Part shown: positions 9,473 through 18,347 of the stretch, piece by piece
How the letters are laid out: each line of letters starts with the position of its first letter
How positions within the stretch are numbered: position 1 is the first letter of the stretch
Origin: an uncultured Bacteroides sp.
GTDB taxonomy: Bacteria > Bacteroidota > Bacteroidia > Bacteroidales > Bacteroidaceae
Reading direction: 5' to 3'
Assembly (NCBI GenBank): GCA_900546355.1
Contig: URCM01000011.1
Coordinates: forward strand, 1-47,927
DNA: 47,927 nucleotides
The notes under the pieces: generated by a model
Database searches by the model: none
The model's input: the letters and a program-made list of their open reading frames with translations, nothing else
Told to the model about the DNA's origin: nothing
Made by a program: the position numbers and the translations under genes

Positions 9473-9530
9473 GATAATTAATAGTTAATAACGGATGCAT
9501 GTCGCCTTCCATTATTAACTGTTAATTATC
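9473..9530. terminator. AT-rich hairpin between convergent aroC and phosphodiesterase genes
   Basis: GATAATTAATAGTTAATAA (9473-9491) pairs with 9512-9530 over 19 bp with one wobble pair and a 20-base loop. It lies between two convergent stop codons, so it is probably a bidirectional terminator, although the stem is weak and AT-rich. Confidence 0.55.
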
Positions 9531-9547
9531 AGCTGTTAAAGTTCTGC

Positions 9548-10813
9548 TTATTCGGCAAGTACTTTTTCGAAGAGTTCGGGCTGGTCAAGGTTCACCAGGT
9601 CCGGCTCTTTCTCTATGGCGGTGCGATAGGCTTCTTCGGTCCCGTTCTGGATAGCTGCCATTATGCGGATGCCGTTCGCCTTGCAGAATGCTTTAAATTC
9701 GGGCGTTATCTGTTTGGGGTCGATTTCCACAACCGATGGACGGCATATAGTCATCCAGTATTGCAGGCGGGCGATGTCGGATGCATTTACCTTGATTTTC
9801 ATTTCAGGAGCAAGGCGGATGAATTCTTTCAACATACCTTCATCGGCGAACCAGAAGAAGCTGTTCGTGGCGAATCCTTTCAGGCGGACCACTCTTACGA
9901 GGTCGCTTACCGGAGTGCCTCGCTTTACATCGAAAAATACCTTTGCTTTCCCGTAAAGTGAATCCAGCATCTCAGCGATGCGGGGCACGTGTGTTCCTGC
10001 GTATTCCTTGCCGAACCAGCTTCCGGCATCTAATTTATCCACATCTTCCGAGTTCATATCGGCTAATGCACCTTTGCCGTTGGTGGTACGGTCGAGGGTT
10101 TCATCGTGCAGGTTATACAATACTCCGTCTTTGCTTTTCCGCACATCCAGCTCGATCCATGTGGCACCGTGCCGGAGTGCCGCGTATGCCGAAGCCACCG
10201 TGTTTTCGGGTGCCAAATGGTTGGCACCCCGGTGTACCACCACTTCTATTGGGTCTTTGTATAGAGCCGAAGGATGGTCTACCTGCCAGTTCACGTTCAG
10301 CGGATTGTTCTGCATCTTCCATACGAGCGGGAGAGATTCGTTATCCAGTATCCACATTTCCGCCCCTTCGGTCTGGTCTATGCAATGGATGAGCGGGCAT
10401 CCCAAGGCTTCCCCTTTCTTGTCTCCCTTCTTGTAAACGGTTTGATTATAGCGGAATGCCCCGTTCGTCTTCAGTTCTTTATAGGCTTGGTGCGAAAGGA
10501 CGTAAGCGGTTTCATGCTTGTCTAATAAGCGGTTTTCTTTGTCTACGGGCTGGAGGAAGCACAGGGTGTTTCCTGTTTCTTGCGAGGCGGGAGCCATCAG
10601 GTAGCTTCCCTTTTGCCAATGCAGGTTTCGCAAGATGCGCCAATCGAGTCGGAGGGTATCGTCCTGTTCCCGGAACGACATTTCATACTTGCGGGTCTGC
10701 CCGTGGAGTTTGAACACGAACAATAAGGTATCGGGTATGGAAGTTTGTGCGCATATACTTCCGTTGCAGCATGCACCTATAAGCAATAAGGCGAGAAGAT
10801 ATATCTTTTTCAT
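9548..10813 (-). CDS. Secreted glycerophosphodiester phosphodiesterase-family protein with extra N-terminal domain
   Basis: A 421-residue protein. Residues 1-22 form a signal with a possible lipobox (LLIGAC), so it may be a lipoprotein. Residues from about 185 to the end are a GDPD TIM barrel: VVHRGANHLAPENT, then ELDVRKSKDG, HDETLDRTTNGKG and VFFDVKRG, which hold the paired His and acidic metal ligands. The preceding ~160 residues form a separate domain I do not recognise. The ATG at 10813 is chosen because the upstream in-frame start would overlap the GH92 gene; the gap to GH92 is 17 bp, so the two are an operon. Hydrolysis of glycerophosphodiesters or teichoic/phosphoglycan linkages is plausible. 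Cotranscription with a mannosidase suggests phosphorylated glycans as a hypothesis. Confidence 0.85.
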   Translation of the reverse strand: MKKIYLLALLLIGACCNGSICAQTSIPDTLLFVFKLHGQTRKYEMSFREQDDTLRLDWRILRNLHWQKGSYLMAPASQETGNTLCFLQPVDKENRLLDKHETAYVLSHQAYKELKTNGAFRYNQTVYKKGDKKGEALGCPLIHCIDQTEGAEMWILDNESLPLVWKMQNNPLNVNWQVDHPSALYKDPIEVVVHRGANHLAPENTVASAYAALRHGATWIELDVRKSKDGVLYNLHDETLDRTTNGKGALADMNSEDVDKLDAGSWFGKEYAGTHVPRIAEMLDSLYGKAKVFFDVKRGTPVSDLVRVVRLKGFATNSFFWFADEGMLKEFIRLAPEMKIKVNASDIARLQYWMTICRPSVVEIDPKQITPEFKAFCKANGIRIMAAIQNGTEEAYRTAIEKEPDLVNLDQPELFEKVLAE

Positions 10814-10830
10814 GATGTAACTATATTCGT

Positions 10831-13092
10831 TTATAATCCTAATTCTGTTCCCCATTTGCCGGGCTTGTTTCCCATATCTAGTACCAATTCGCCTCCGGCT
10901 TCGATGTCTTTATGCCGCAGGGTGGAATAGGGATATGCTTTTCCGTTCAGTGTGACCGACTGGATGTAGCGGTTCTTCTCCGAAAGATTCCGTGCAATGA
11001 CTTTGAACTTCTTTCCACTTGCTAAGTTGAAGGTGGTTTCTTTCAGCATCGGGGCATGAATCAGGTAATAGTCTTGTCCTGCATTGGGATAAAGCCCTAT
11101 CATGTGGAAGGCGAGCCACGAAGACATGGCACCCGAATCGTCATTGCCCGGAAGTCCCATTGGGGAATCATTGAAGTTGCTGGTGATGATTTCGCGGATG
11201 CGGTCATCGCTCCGCCAGGGTTTTCCTATCCAGTGATACAGGCAGGGGGTGAGGAACGAAGGTTCGTTGTTCACGTTATAAAAGCCTTTGTCGAAGAAGA
11301 TGTCAAGGCGTTCTTCGAATTTCTCTTTTCCTCCGCACTGTGCGATAAGCCCCGGCACATCGTGAGGGATGCTGAGCGAGTATTCCCACGAGCTGGCTTC
11401 GTAGAAGAACATGTCCCACCACGGGGTGTACCACGGTCCTTCGAAGGTGACCGGTGTATAGGTATAGGTAGGTTTCTGTACTTTTGAGTTTCCGAAAGGA
11501 AGCTGGTCCAGCCAGTTTCCCTCCTTGTCGCGTGGCATGATGAAGCCTTTCACTCCTTCGTGCTCGTAATCGCTCCGCCACAGGTTTTTCCAGTTGCCCG
11601 ATTGTTTCATGTATTGCCGGTAGAGGTCTTCTTTGCCCAATCCTTTTGCCACCAGGGCGATGGCATAATCGCAATACGCGTATTCTACGGTACGGTTTCC
11701 TGCACGTGGGATGCCGTGGGGGATGTAGCCCAATTCCAGGTAAGGCACCAGTCCGCCGCGTCCTTCCGCTTCCTGATTTCCTCCGGGCGGTACGGTGGCG
11801 TCTTGCAGCATCGCTTTCAGTGCCAGCTCATAGTCGATGCCTTTCAATCCCTTCACGAAAGCATCGGCGATGACGATTTCGGCGTTCGATCCTCCTTGCG
11901 TACGTCCGTTGGCATTTCCGCTACGTGCATCGGGCATGTATCCGTCCCGTTTATAAATGGTGAGGAGCGAGCGCACGATGTCGGTTTCACGTTGCGGGTC
12001 GATGAGGGTGATGAGTGGGGTAGAGGTGCGGTAGGTGTCCCAGATGGCGTAATAATCATCGTAATAAGGTTCGGGGTCGTTCCAAAGCGGGTTCTCTCCG
12101 GTGCGGTCTACGGGCATAATCATCGTGTGGTAGAGCGCGGTATAGAACATCCGCTTTTGCGCTTCGGGGGTATCGGGAGCGATTTCAATTGCCTTGAACA
12201 GCTTTTCCCATTGGACTAACAAGTCGTTATGTACTTTCTTGAAAGACCAGTGGGGAATGTAAGTATGGGCATTGTGCTTTGCCCGTTGGCTGCTCAGGAA
12301 GGAAATACCTATTTTCAGTTGTACTACCGAATCTCCTTCGGCAAAGCGGAGCAAGGCACCCGTCTTCTCATACGAGTCGAATTGGGAACGCTCGTCGGTG
12401 ATGTCATTTCCTTTCCACGTGCGGCTTTGGACGAAAGGCTTGTCGGTTTCGGCATAGAAGTAGACCGTATAGGCACGCCCGTTGTTCCAGCCTCCCCGGA
12501 TACGGGTGTAGCCGCTCACTTCATGGTCGGACAGGATTTCTATTTCCGAACCTACGAACTGCTGGGCTTCACGTGCATCGGGCACGGGGCTTTCTCCCAA
12601 GAAGAAACCGGCATCGATAGCCAATGATTTCAAGGAATCTGCGGGATAGGTGAAGCGGTAGAACGAAGCCCGTTCCGTGGTGGTGATTTCCGTGCGGATG
12701 CCGCTTTGCTTGAAGCGGGTATCGTAATATCCCAGCCGGATGTTCTCGTATGCACGATAATCCAGGTGTTGGGTTTGGTTCATTCCGTTGCAGAAAGGAG
12801 TCACTAAGATATTCCCATACTTGGGACCTCCTCCCGTTCCGCTTACGTGTACTTGCGAGAATCCGTCCACCCGTTCGGGCATCGGGAGCCAGCCGCTATT
12901 GGGAGAGGGAGTACAGTCAGGCGAGGGTTTGACCATTCCGTAAGGACAAGACGGTCCGATAAATACCCGTCCCAATCCTTCCGACCCGATGCGCGGGTCT
13001 ACATAGTCGGTCAGTTGCGTTTGAGCGGAGGCGTATAGCGTCCCACCCAGGCACAAGCCAAAGGCTATGCCTATCAGTTTTTGTAGTTTCAT
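10831..13092 (-). CDS. GH92 family exo-alpha-mannosidase-type glycosidase
   Basis: A 753-residue secreted or periplasmic enzyme with a signal peptide (about residues 1-23, ending YASAQ). Family signatures: TDYVDPRIGSEGLGRVFIGP, GFSQVHVSGTGGGPKYGN, YYAIWDTYRTSTPL and, near the C-terminus, GNDDSGAMSSWLAFHMIGLYP. GH92 enzymes are calcium-dependent exo-mannosidases cutting alpha-1,2/1,3/1,4/1,6 links, common in Bacteroides loci for N-glycans and yeast mannan. It follows the two SusC/SusD pairs but is separated from susD1 by an intrinsic terminator (13293-13352) and has its own -7 box at 13114-13121. The exact linkage cannot be read from the sequence. Confidence 0.93.
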   Translation of the reverse strand: MKLQKLIGIAFGLCLGGTLYASAQTQLTDYVDPRIGSEGLGRVFIGPSCPYGMVKPSPDCTPSPNSGWLPMPERVDGFSQVHVSGTGGGPKYGNILVTPFCNGMNQTQHLDYRAYENIRLGYYDTRFKQSGIRTEITTTERASFYRFTYPADSLKSLAIDAGFFLGESPVPDAREAQQFVGSEIEILSDHEVSGYTRIRGGWNNGRAYTVYFYAETDKPFVQSRTWKGNDITDERSQFDSYEKTGALLRFAEGDSVVQLKIGISFLSSQRAKHNAHTYIPHWSFKKVHNDLLVQWEKLFKAIEIAPDTPEAQKRMFYTALYHTMIMPVDRTGENPLWNDPEPYYDDYYAIWDTYRTSTPLITLIDPQRETDIVRSLLTIYKRDGYMPDARSGNANGRTQGGSNAEIVIADAFVKGLKGIDYELALKAMLQDATVPPGGNQEAEGRGGLVPYLELGYIPHGIPRAGNRTVEYAYCDYAIALVAKGLGKEDLYRQYMKQSGNWKNLWRSDYEHEGVKGFIMPRDKEGNWLDQLPFGNSKVQKPTYTYTPVTFEGPWYTPWWDMFFYEASSWEYSLSIPHDVPGLIAQCGGKEKFEERLDIFFDKGFYNVNNEPSFLTPCLYHWIGKPWRSDDRIREIITSNFNDSPMGLPGNDDSGAMSSWLAFHMIGLYPNAGQDYYLIHAPMLKETTFNLASGKKFKVIARNLSEKNRYIQSVTLNGKAYPYSTLRHKDIEAGGELVLDMGNKPGKWGTELGL

Positions 13093-13113
13093 GCGGTTCT
13101 GATTTTATCTGTA

Positions 13114-13121
13114 CAAAGATA
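13114..13121 (-). promoter_or_regulatory. Bacteroides -7 box for the GH92-phosphodiesterase operon
   Basis: The minus strand reads TATCTTTG (TAnnTTTG), 22 bp before the GH92 start. It implies a separate promoter after the susD1 terminator. The rest of the 291-bp gap (13093-13383) holds that terminator and no convincing gene. Confidence 0.5.
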
Positions 13122-13292
13122 CTTTTTTTAATGAAGAACGAAAAACGAAAGGCAAAGAAAATCGGTGTTCTTACCTCTGAATATAAGAATAAGAATCTTC
13201 GTTTTTGTACTGATTCTGTTCCTGGTTCAATTGCAGTATATGTTCATTTTCAGAAGGGATTTCCTTGTTTTCTGATATGCTTGATTCATTAT

Positions 13293-13352
13293 AAAAAATG
13301 CCTTGCGTTGCAAATCTTTGTCGGAATGACACAAAAAGTGCAGCGCAAGGCA
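13293..13352 (-). terminator. Intrinsic terminator after susD1
   Basis: TGCCTTGCGTTGCA (13299-13312) pairs with TGCAGCGCAAGGCA (13339-13352) over 14 bp with one wobble. On the minus strand the stem is followed directly by TTTTTT (complement of 13293-13298). It begins about 32 bp past the susD1 stop. A related hairpin with the same TGCCTTGCG start lies about 30 bp past susD2. Confidence 0.8.
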
Positions 13353-13383
13353 GAAAAAATGAAAGGTTAGAAATGAATTTTCA

Positions 13384-15045
13384 TTAATAGCCTGGGTTTT
13401 GTTTCCAGTTCGTATTAGCATTCAATGTGTTGATGCTCAATGGCCACAAGCGGTATTGTGGATTGGAAGCATCCGGATTAAAATCGTTTTTGAATCCCCA
13501 GTCGCGTTCGAAGTCGCCGAATCGGATTAAGTCGTTACGACGCCAGTGTTCGTCTAAGAATTCACGTCCGCGTTCATCCAGGATATCTTGCAGGCTTGGG
13601 TCACCTATAATTTCCGGTGCATGGACATACGCACGGATTTGGTTGAATAGGCTCATCGCCGTATCGCCGTTGGTTTCTGTTCCACCACGTACGATGGCTT
13701 CACATTTCATCAGCAATACATCTGCATAACGGAATACCGGGACATCGTTGCTTTGATTGCGGCTATAGGTATTATATTCGCTGGGATTAGGGAAGAACTT
13801 GATGGAGCGGTAACCTTGTGTCCAGCCTGTCATGTCATTGCCTACATTGAGGTCGGCGTTGGGGACTACGGGAGGGTCTGCTGTAGGGTCTTCTTTTAAG
13901 GTAATCGATTTAGTGAAAGTCACTTCTTCGCCGCCGTATGTGTTGCGTACATCGGTAGGCTCGCCAGTAGAGGAATTGTATTGGTATACATCGAACGTTT
14001 CTTCATTGATGTTCTCGCCTACATTGCCAGCAATCACGTCATTCCGGCGGTCGCCTGGCAGGTTGAACAATTCGACGAACTCCGGTGTCAGTGTCATGTT
14101 TCCGCCTAAAGAGTTGGTCAAAGGTACACTGTAGAATCCGTTTTCGCTTTGTCCGCGGCGCCAGGTCCGGAAGCGGGCGTAGGTCATGCCTTGTACGGTA
14201 GAAGCATCGAAGGGCATAACGTAGATAAAGTCTTTGATTTGATAACCGTTGTTGTACATGAATTTGGTTTTGTAATCATCGCTCAAATCAAAGTTGCCCG
14301 ATGCGATGATACGGTCGCAAGCGGCGATACAGTCATTCAGCTTTTCGTTTTCGTCGTTGGGATTCCAGCTTGTACTGGTTACGTCTTTGGTATATACATT
14401 CCAGTTGATGTAGAGTTTTGCCAGTAAAGCATCCACCATCCAGCGTGTCGGTTTTCCGTAAGTGGAGGCATCTACATTTTCATAACAATTATCACGTACG
14501 GCAAGCAGTTCCGATTCAATCCACCGGGCTACCTCGGCACGTGGAGAGCGGTCTATCGCTTCGTCTTCAGCCAGCAGATGGTCGATAATCGGAGTGTCTC
14601 CCCAATGTTCCATCATCATGAAAGTATAGAAGGCGCGTGCAGCACGTACGGGAGCAAGTTCCGGTACATCCTCTCCACCCATATCAAAAATGATGCGGTT
14701 ACAGTTTGTGATGGCACTTTGCAGTTCGTTGAATACATCCAATTGAGCGGCTGAATTGGTCGGGTCAATCATGTGCAGCGAGAAGTTTGCCATGTCTCGT
14801 CCGTTCAGGTAGTCACTATCAAAGCTGACCGCGGTATATTCGTCCGAGTTGCAAGATACGCCTTCATCATAGCGGCGCCCGATAGCTCCACGGAATCCGT
14901 AGAATGCATTGTTCATGACGGCTTCTGTAGCCATTTCTGAATTGGGCATTTCTTCGTATTGTGACTTCATGTCCACATCAAGGTCGGTACAACTGGCGCT
15001 CATCAATGCCAGCAACGCAGCGGAAAAAAGATATTTTGTTTTCAT
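13384..15045 (-). CDS. SusD/RagB-family outer-membrane glycan-binding lipoprotein (pair 1)
   Basis: A 553-residue lipoprotein (signal ending LMSASC, then TDLDVD). It has the usual alpha-helical TPR-like SusD framework: ARAFYTFMMMEHWGDTPII, KPTRWMVDALLAKLYINW, PVFRYADVLLMKCEAI and the C-terminal DERGREFLDEHWRRNDLIRFG. SusD proteins sit on the cell surface as a lid over the SusC barrel and bind the glycan to be imported. The gene is 21 bp downstream of susC1 and cotranscribed with it. It is a close paralogue of the product at 19198-20817; both end in NWKQNPGY. Confidence 0.95.
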   Translation of the reverse strand: MKTKYLFSAALLALMSASCTDLDVDMKSQYEEMPNSEMATEAVMNNAFYGFRGAIGRRYDEGVSCNSDEYTAVSFDSDYLNGRDMANFSLHMIDPTNSAAQLDVFNELQSAITNCNRIIFDMGGEDVPELAPVRAARAFYTFMMMEHWGDTPIIDHLLAEDEAIDRSPRAEVARWIESELLAVRDNCYENVDASTYGKPTRWMVDALLAKLYINWNVYTKDVTSTSWNPNDENEKLNDCIAACDRIIASGNFDLSDDYKTKFMYNNGYQIKDFIYVMPFDASTVQGMTYARFRTWRRGQSENGFYSVPLTNSLGGNMTLTPEFVELFNLPGDRRNDVIAGNVGENINEETFDVYQYNSSTGEPTDVRNTYGGEEVTFTKSITLKEDPTADPPVVPNADLNVGNDMTGWTQGYRSIKFFPNPSEYNTYSRNQSNDVPVFRYADVLLMKCEAIVRGGTETNGDTAMSLFNQIRAYVHAPEIIGDPSLQDILDERGREFLDEHWRRNDLIRFGDFERDWGFKNDFNPDASNPQYRLWPLSINTLNANTNWKQNPGY

Positions 15046-15066
15046 ATAATGTTATGCCTTATTTAA

Positions 15067-18000
15067 TTAGAAATTGATGTTTACGCCAACCATAAAGGAA
15101 CGTGTACGCGGGTAAGTGGTATTTCTCCACTCTACTCCCGGTGTCAGTCCGCCTAAGTTGACTTCAGGGTCAATGCCTTTATAGCCGGTAATGGTGAATA
15201 CATTATTACAAGTGGCATACAGTCTAAGGTTGTTTACCCAGTTGCCCAACTTGCCGAAGTTGTATCCCAAGGTCAATGTAGAAAGACGAAGGTAAGAACC
15301 ATTCTCAAGGTAACGGTCGGATGGAGCTTGGGCACGCGAGTCATGAGCGTTTTGTTCGGTAGCTACTTCTGCCAATACATTCTTGCCGGATGCAACCAAA
15401 CCTACCTGGCTATAGTAACAACGGGTTGCATTGAATATTTTGTTTCCGGCTACTCCTTGGAAGAAAGCGGTCAATGACCAGTTTTTCCAAGTCAGGTCAT
15501 TGTTCCATCCGTAAGTGATTTTCGGTTGTGCCGAACCGGCTTTGCGGCGGTCTTCGTCTGTCGGAGCGTCGGTAGTGCCTATCAAGTTGCCGTCGGCATC
15601 ATAGTCGTTAAAGATAGAGCCGCCGTTTTCATCATAACCAGCCCATTCCCATAAGTAGAATTGTCCGATAGGTGCGCCTTCCATGATGCGCTGTACGTTG
15701 GTGCTTGAATAACCGCCTACATCCGGATTGGCTTGGTCAATATAGTCTACGGAATAAGTGGCATTGGAAAGTTTCTCTACAACGTTTTTGTTGTGCGAAA
15801 GATTCAAAGTAGTGCTCCATGTAAAGTCTTTCGTCTGTACCGGAACAGCGTTTAATGTGATTTCGATACCTTTGTTGCTGATATCTCCTACATTGGCGGT
15901 CATCCAGCCGTATGAATAGCGGTTGGTTGAAACCGGATAATCGTAAATCAAATCGCTGGTTTTCTTGCTGTAATATTCGATGGTACCGGTCAAGCGGTTG
16001 TTGAAGAAGCCGAAGTCTAAGCCGATGTTGAACATGCCGGTGCTTTCCCATTTCAGGTCAGGGTTGGAGTTGCGCGTCGCACCTAAAATGCGGTAATTGG
16101 AAGAGTTGCCGTTAGCATCTACATAGGTGAACCATCCGGTGTGTCCGTATGCCTGGCGGGAATAGAACGCATCAAATCCTAACGAGTTACCGCTGACACC
16201 ATAACCGATGCGGAATTTCAAGTCATCGAATATGTCCTGGTCTTTCATGAAATCTTCCTCAATGATGCGCCATGCGGCAGATACGGAGGGGAAAGTACCC
16301 CAACGGTTATTGGCACCGAATGCCGAGGAACCATCGCGGCGTACTGTTGCCTGCAACAGGTATTTGCTGTCTAAGCTATAGTTGATACGTCCGTAGAATG
16401 AAATCATGCGTAAAGTGGAAAGCTGGTAACTGCTGTTTATATCATTGATGTCGATGTTGTTTGCCAGCCCCATGTTGTAGTAACCCAAATCATCGTTGTA
16501 GAAATTATAGGCTTTGAATCCGAAACCATCGTTATTGTCCGCTTGTTCCCAAGAGTATCCCAGCATTACGCCTACTTTGTGTTTGTCTGCAAATGTGTGG
16601 TCCCAATTGAGGTAAGTTTCCATCTGTTTACGGATGTTTTCTACCGTGCTGCGGTCGGCTTGTCCGTTACGGGCAGCTACGCTTGGCAGTTGTGTCTTGC
16701 TGCTGTTGTAGTTGCTGTAGATATATTGCTGGTTTTGATAGGAAAGGTTAAAGTTCCAGTCCAAGCCGTCGATGATATGCAAGGTCGCTTTGGCTACACC
16801 TTGGATTAACTTCTCTTTGGTATCGTAACGGTCTTCATGAATCATGCTTACCGGATTGTAATATTGTGAAATGGAAGTGTTCCCATACCATGAACCGTCC
16901 GGGTTTTTAACCGGGACCAGTGGACTGTAGTAATACATTGCGTCCAGCACACTTTGTCCTTGGCTTCCTGTCGGCCCGGTAGAACTGTTTCGAATGCTGG
17001 CATTCAAGCTCAACGAAATGTCTAAGCGGTTGTTGAACGCTTTGGTTTGCAAGAATGAGCGGGCGGTCAATCGGTCCATGTTGGTGCCGCGTACAGTTCC
17101 TTCCCGTTCCAGAAAGTTGAGTGACGCATTGTAGCTGGTTTTTTCATTTCCTCCGTTAATTGAAATATTATGGTTATGGCTGAATCCGGTGCGCAACACT
17201 TCATCTTCCCAATTCGTATTGGCTGGATTGGCTGTGTCATAGTAGGCGGAAATGTCGATATTGTTGGCATTGGCGTATGAAAGCAACTGGTTGGCATCCA
17301 TCATGTCCAGTGTATTCATCGTCTTGTCCCAAGCCACATATCCGCTATAGTTTACGTTGGTATGTCCGTCTTTGTTGCCTTTCTTCGTAGTGACGATGAT
17401 AACGCCGTTGGCTGCTTTCGAACCGTAGATGGCGGTAGCCGAGGCATCGCGTAACACATCAATGCTTTCGATGTCTTCCGGTGCTACTAATGAAAGACTT
17501 ACGCCTGGCACGCCGTCAATCACATAATAAGGTTCCATGGCCTCGCCTGCACGGAGCGAAGAAGCACCGCGGAGCGAGATAGAAGCCGAACCGTTCGGGT
17601 CACTGGTGTTTGCAATGGTCAGTCCCGGCACTTTGCCTTGCAGCAATTGGGCTGGAGTAGTATAAACGCCCACATTCAGGTCTTCGGCTTTTACCGTAGT
17701 AATCGAACTGGTTACGTCTTTGCGTTGCATGCTACCATAGCCGATAACTACAACTTCGTCCAGCAGTTGGTTGTCTTCATTCATCTTAATGTTGATGACA
17801 TTTGACTCTACCTTTACTTCTTGAGTCACGTAACCGATGTAAGAGAAAACCAATGTCCTGCCTTTTTCTACATTCACTCTGTATTTACCGTCAATGTCGG
17901 TAACATTGCCGTTAGTCGTACCTTTTTCAACTACACTTACCCCAATCAGAGGCATTCCGGTGTTGTCTGTAACGGTACCGGTTACTGCGTTTTGGGCAAA

Positions 18001-18084
18001 TGCATACGTACTTACCAAAAGGAAAATAGCCAAAGAAAGATATTTCTTCAGCACATGTTGTTTTGTAATAAGTTTGCTTTGCAT
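15067..18084 (-). CDS. SusC/RagA-family TonB-dependent outer-membrane transporter (pair 1)
   Basis: A 1005-residue protein with a signal peptide (about 1-31, ending YAFAQ). A carboxypeptidase-D-like regulatory domain follows (about 33-110, TVTDNTGMPLIGVSVVEKGT), then the plug (about 112-235, DEVVVIGYGSMQRKDVTSS and DASATAIYGSKAANGVIIV), and a beta-barrel ending in the aromatic GVNINF. It imports oligosaccharides into the periplasm using TonB energy. There is no N-terminal STN domain, so direct sigma/anti-sigma signalling of the FecA type is unlikely. No regulator gene (ECF sigma, hybrid two-component or SusR) lies in the locus. Confidence 0.96.
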   Translation of the reverse strand: MQSKLITKQHVLKKYLSLAIFLLVSTYAFAQNAVTGTVTDNTGMPLIGVSVVEKGTTNGNVTDIDGKYRVNVEKGRTLVFSYIGYVTQEVKVESNVINIKMNEDNQLLDEVVVIGYGSMQRKDVTSSITTVKAEDLNVGVYTTPAQLLQGKVPGLTIANTSDPNGSASISLRGASSLRAGEAMEPYYVIDGVPGVSLSLVAPEDIESIDVLRDASATAIYGSKAANGVIIVTTKKGNKDGHTNVNYSGYVAWDKTMNTLDMMDANQLLSYANANNIDISAYYDTANPANTNWEDEVLRTGFSHNHNISINGGNEKTSYNASLNFLEREGTVRGTNMDRLTARSFLQTKAFNNRLDISLSLNASIRNSSTGPTGSQGQSVLDAMYYYSPLVPVKNPDGSWYGNTSISQYYNPVSMIHEDRYDTKEKLIQGVAKATLHIIDGLDWNFNLSYQNQQYIYSNYNSSKTQLPSVAARNGQADRSTVENIRKQMETYLNWDHTFADKHKVGVMLGYSWEQADNNDGFGFKAYNFYNDDLGYYNMGLANNIDINDINSSYQLSTLRMISFYGRINYSLDSKYLLQATVRRDGSSAFGANNRWGTFPSVSAAWRIIEEDFMKDQDIFDDLKFRIGYGVSGNSLGFDAFYSRQAYGHTGWFTYVDANGNSSNYRILGATRNSNPDLKWESTGMFNIGLDFGFFNNRLTGTIEYYSKKTSDLIYDYPVSTNRYSYGWMTANVGDISNKGIEITLNAVPVQTKDFTWSTTLNLSHNKNVVEKLSNATYSVDYIDQANPDVGGYSSTNVQRIMEGAPIGQFYLWEWAGYDENGGSIFNDYDADGNLIGTTDAPTDEDRRKAGSAQPKITYGWNNDLTWKNWSLTAFFQGVAGNKIFNATRCYYSQVGLVASGKNVLAEVATEQNAHDSRAQAPSDRYLENGSYLRLSTLTLGYNFGKLGNWVNNLRLYATCNNVFTITGYKGIDPEVNLGGLTPGVEWRNTTYPRTRSFMVGVNINF

Positions 18085-18118
18085 ACAATAATTGTTTATT
18101 AGGGTTTAAATTCGTTTG

Positions 18119-18126
18119 CAAAAGTA
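18119..18126 (-). promoter_or_regulatory. Bacteroides -7 box for susC1-susD1
   Basis: The minus strand reads TACTTTTG (TAnnTTTG), 35 bp before the susC1 start at 18084. The -33 region is weak, as expected for an activated promoter. This argues that pair 1 is transcribed independently of pair 2. Confidence 0.45.
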
Positions 18127-18225
18127 AAATAGTGGTTTTGCAACGGTATTGCGCCCCGATTTCAATTGTGCGCCAATCTTATTACAAACTGGTTAAATCG
18201 TTTTTTGAGTTTGTATTTTATGTAT

Positions 18226-18346
18226 ATGCATGTCCGCATTTTACCAATAACCTGTAGAGGCAGGGTTTGCCTGCCCGAAAACATCCACCTGGACGCATAC
18301 GGGCGGGCTGACCCCGCCCCTACGTTGGCTAATTGCGGACATGCAT
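18226..18346. repeat. 121-bp nested palindromic element
   Basis: The outer arms ATGCATGTCCGCA (18226-18238) and TGCGGACATGCAT (18334-18346) are exact reverse complements. Inside, a ~24-bp G/C-rich arm beginning GTAGAGGCAGGG is the imperfect reverse complement of one ending CCGCCCCTAC. The entire segment can fold into one cruciform or hairpin. It sits between the susC1 promoter and the broken rpn gene and is probably a dispersed, non-coding repeat. Confidence 0.65.
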
Positions 18347-18347
18347 T

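Noticed and set aside
13131..13370. 79-codon plus-strand frame between GH92 and susD1
   Set aside because: It overlaps the susD1 terminator and its flanking A/T-rich spacer; no motif and no promoter.
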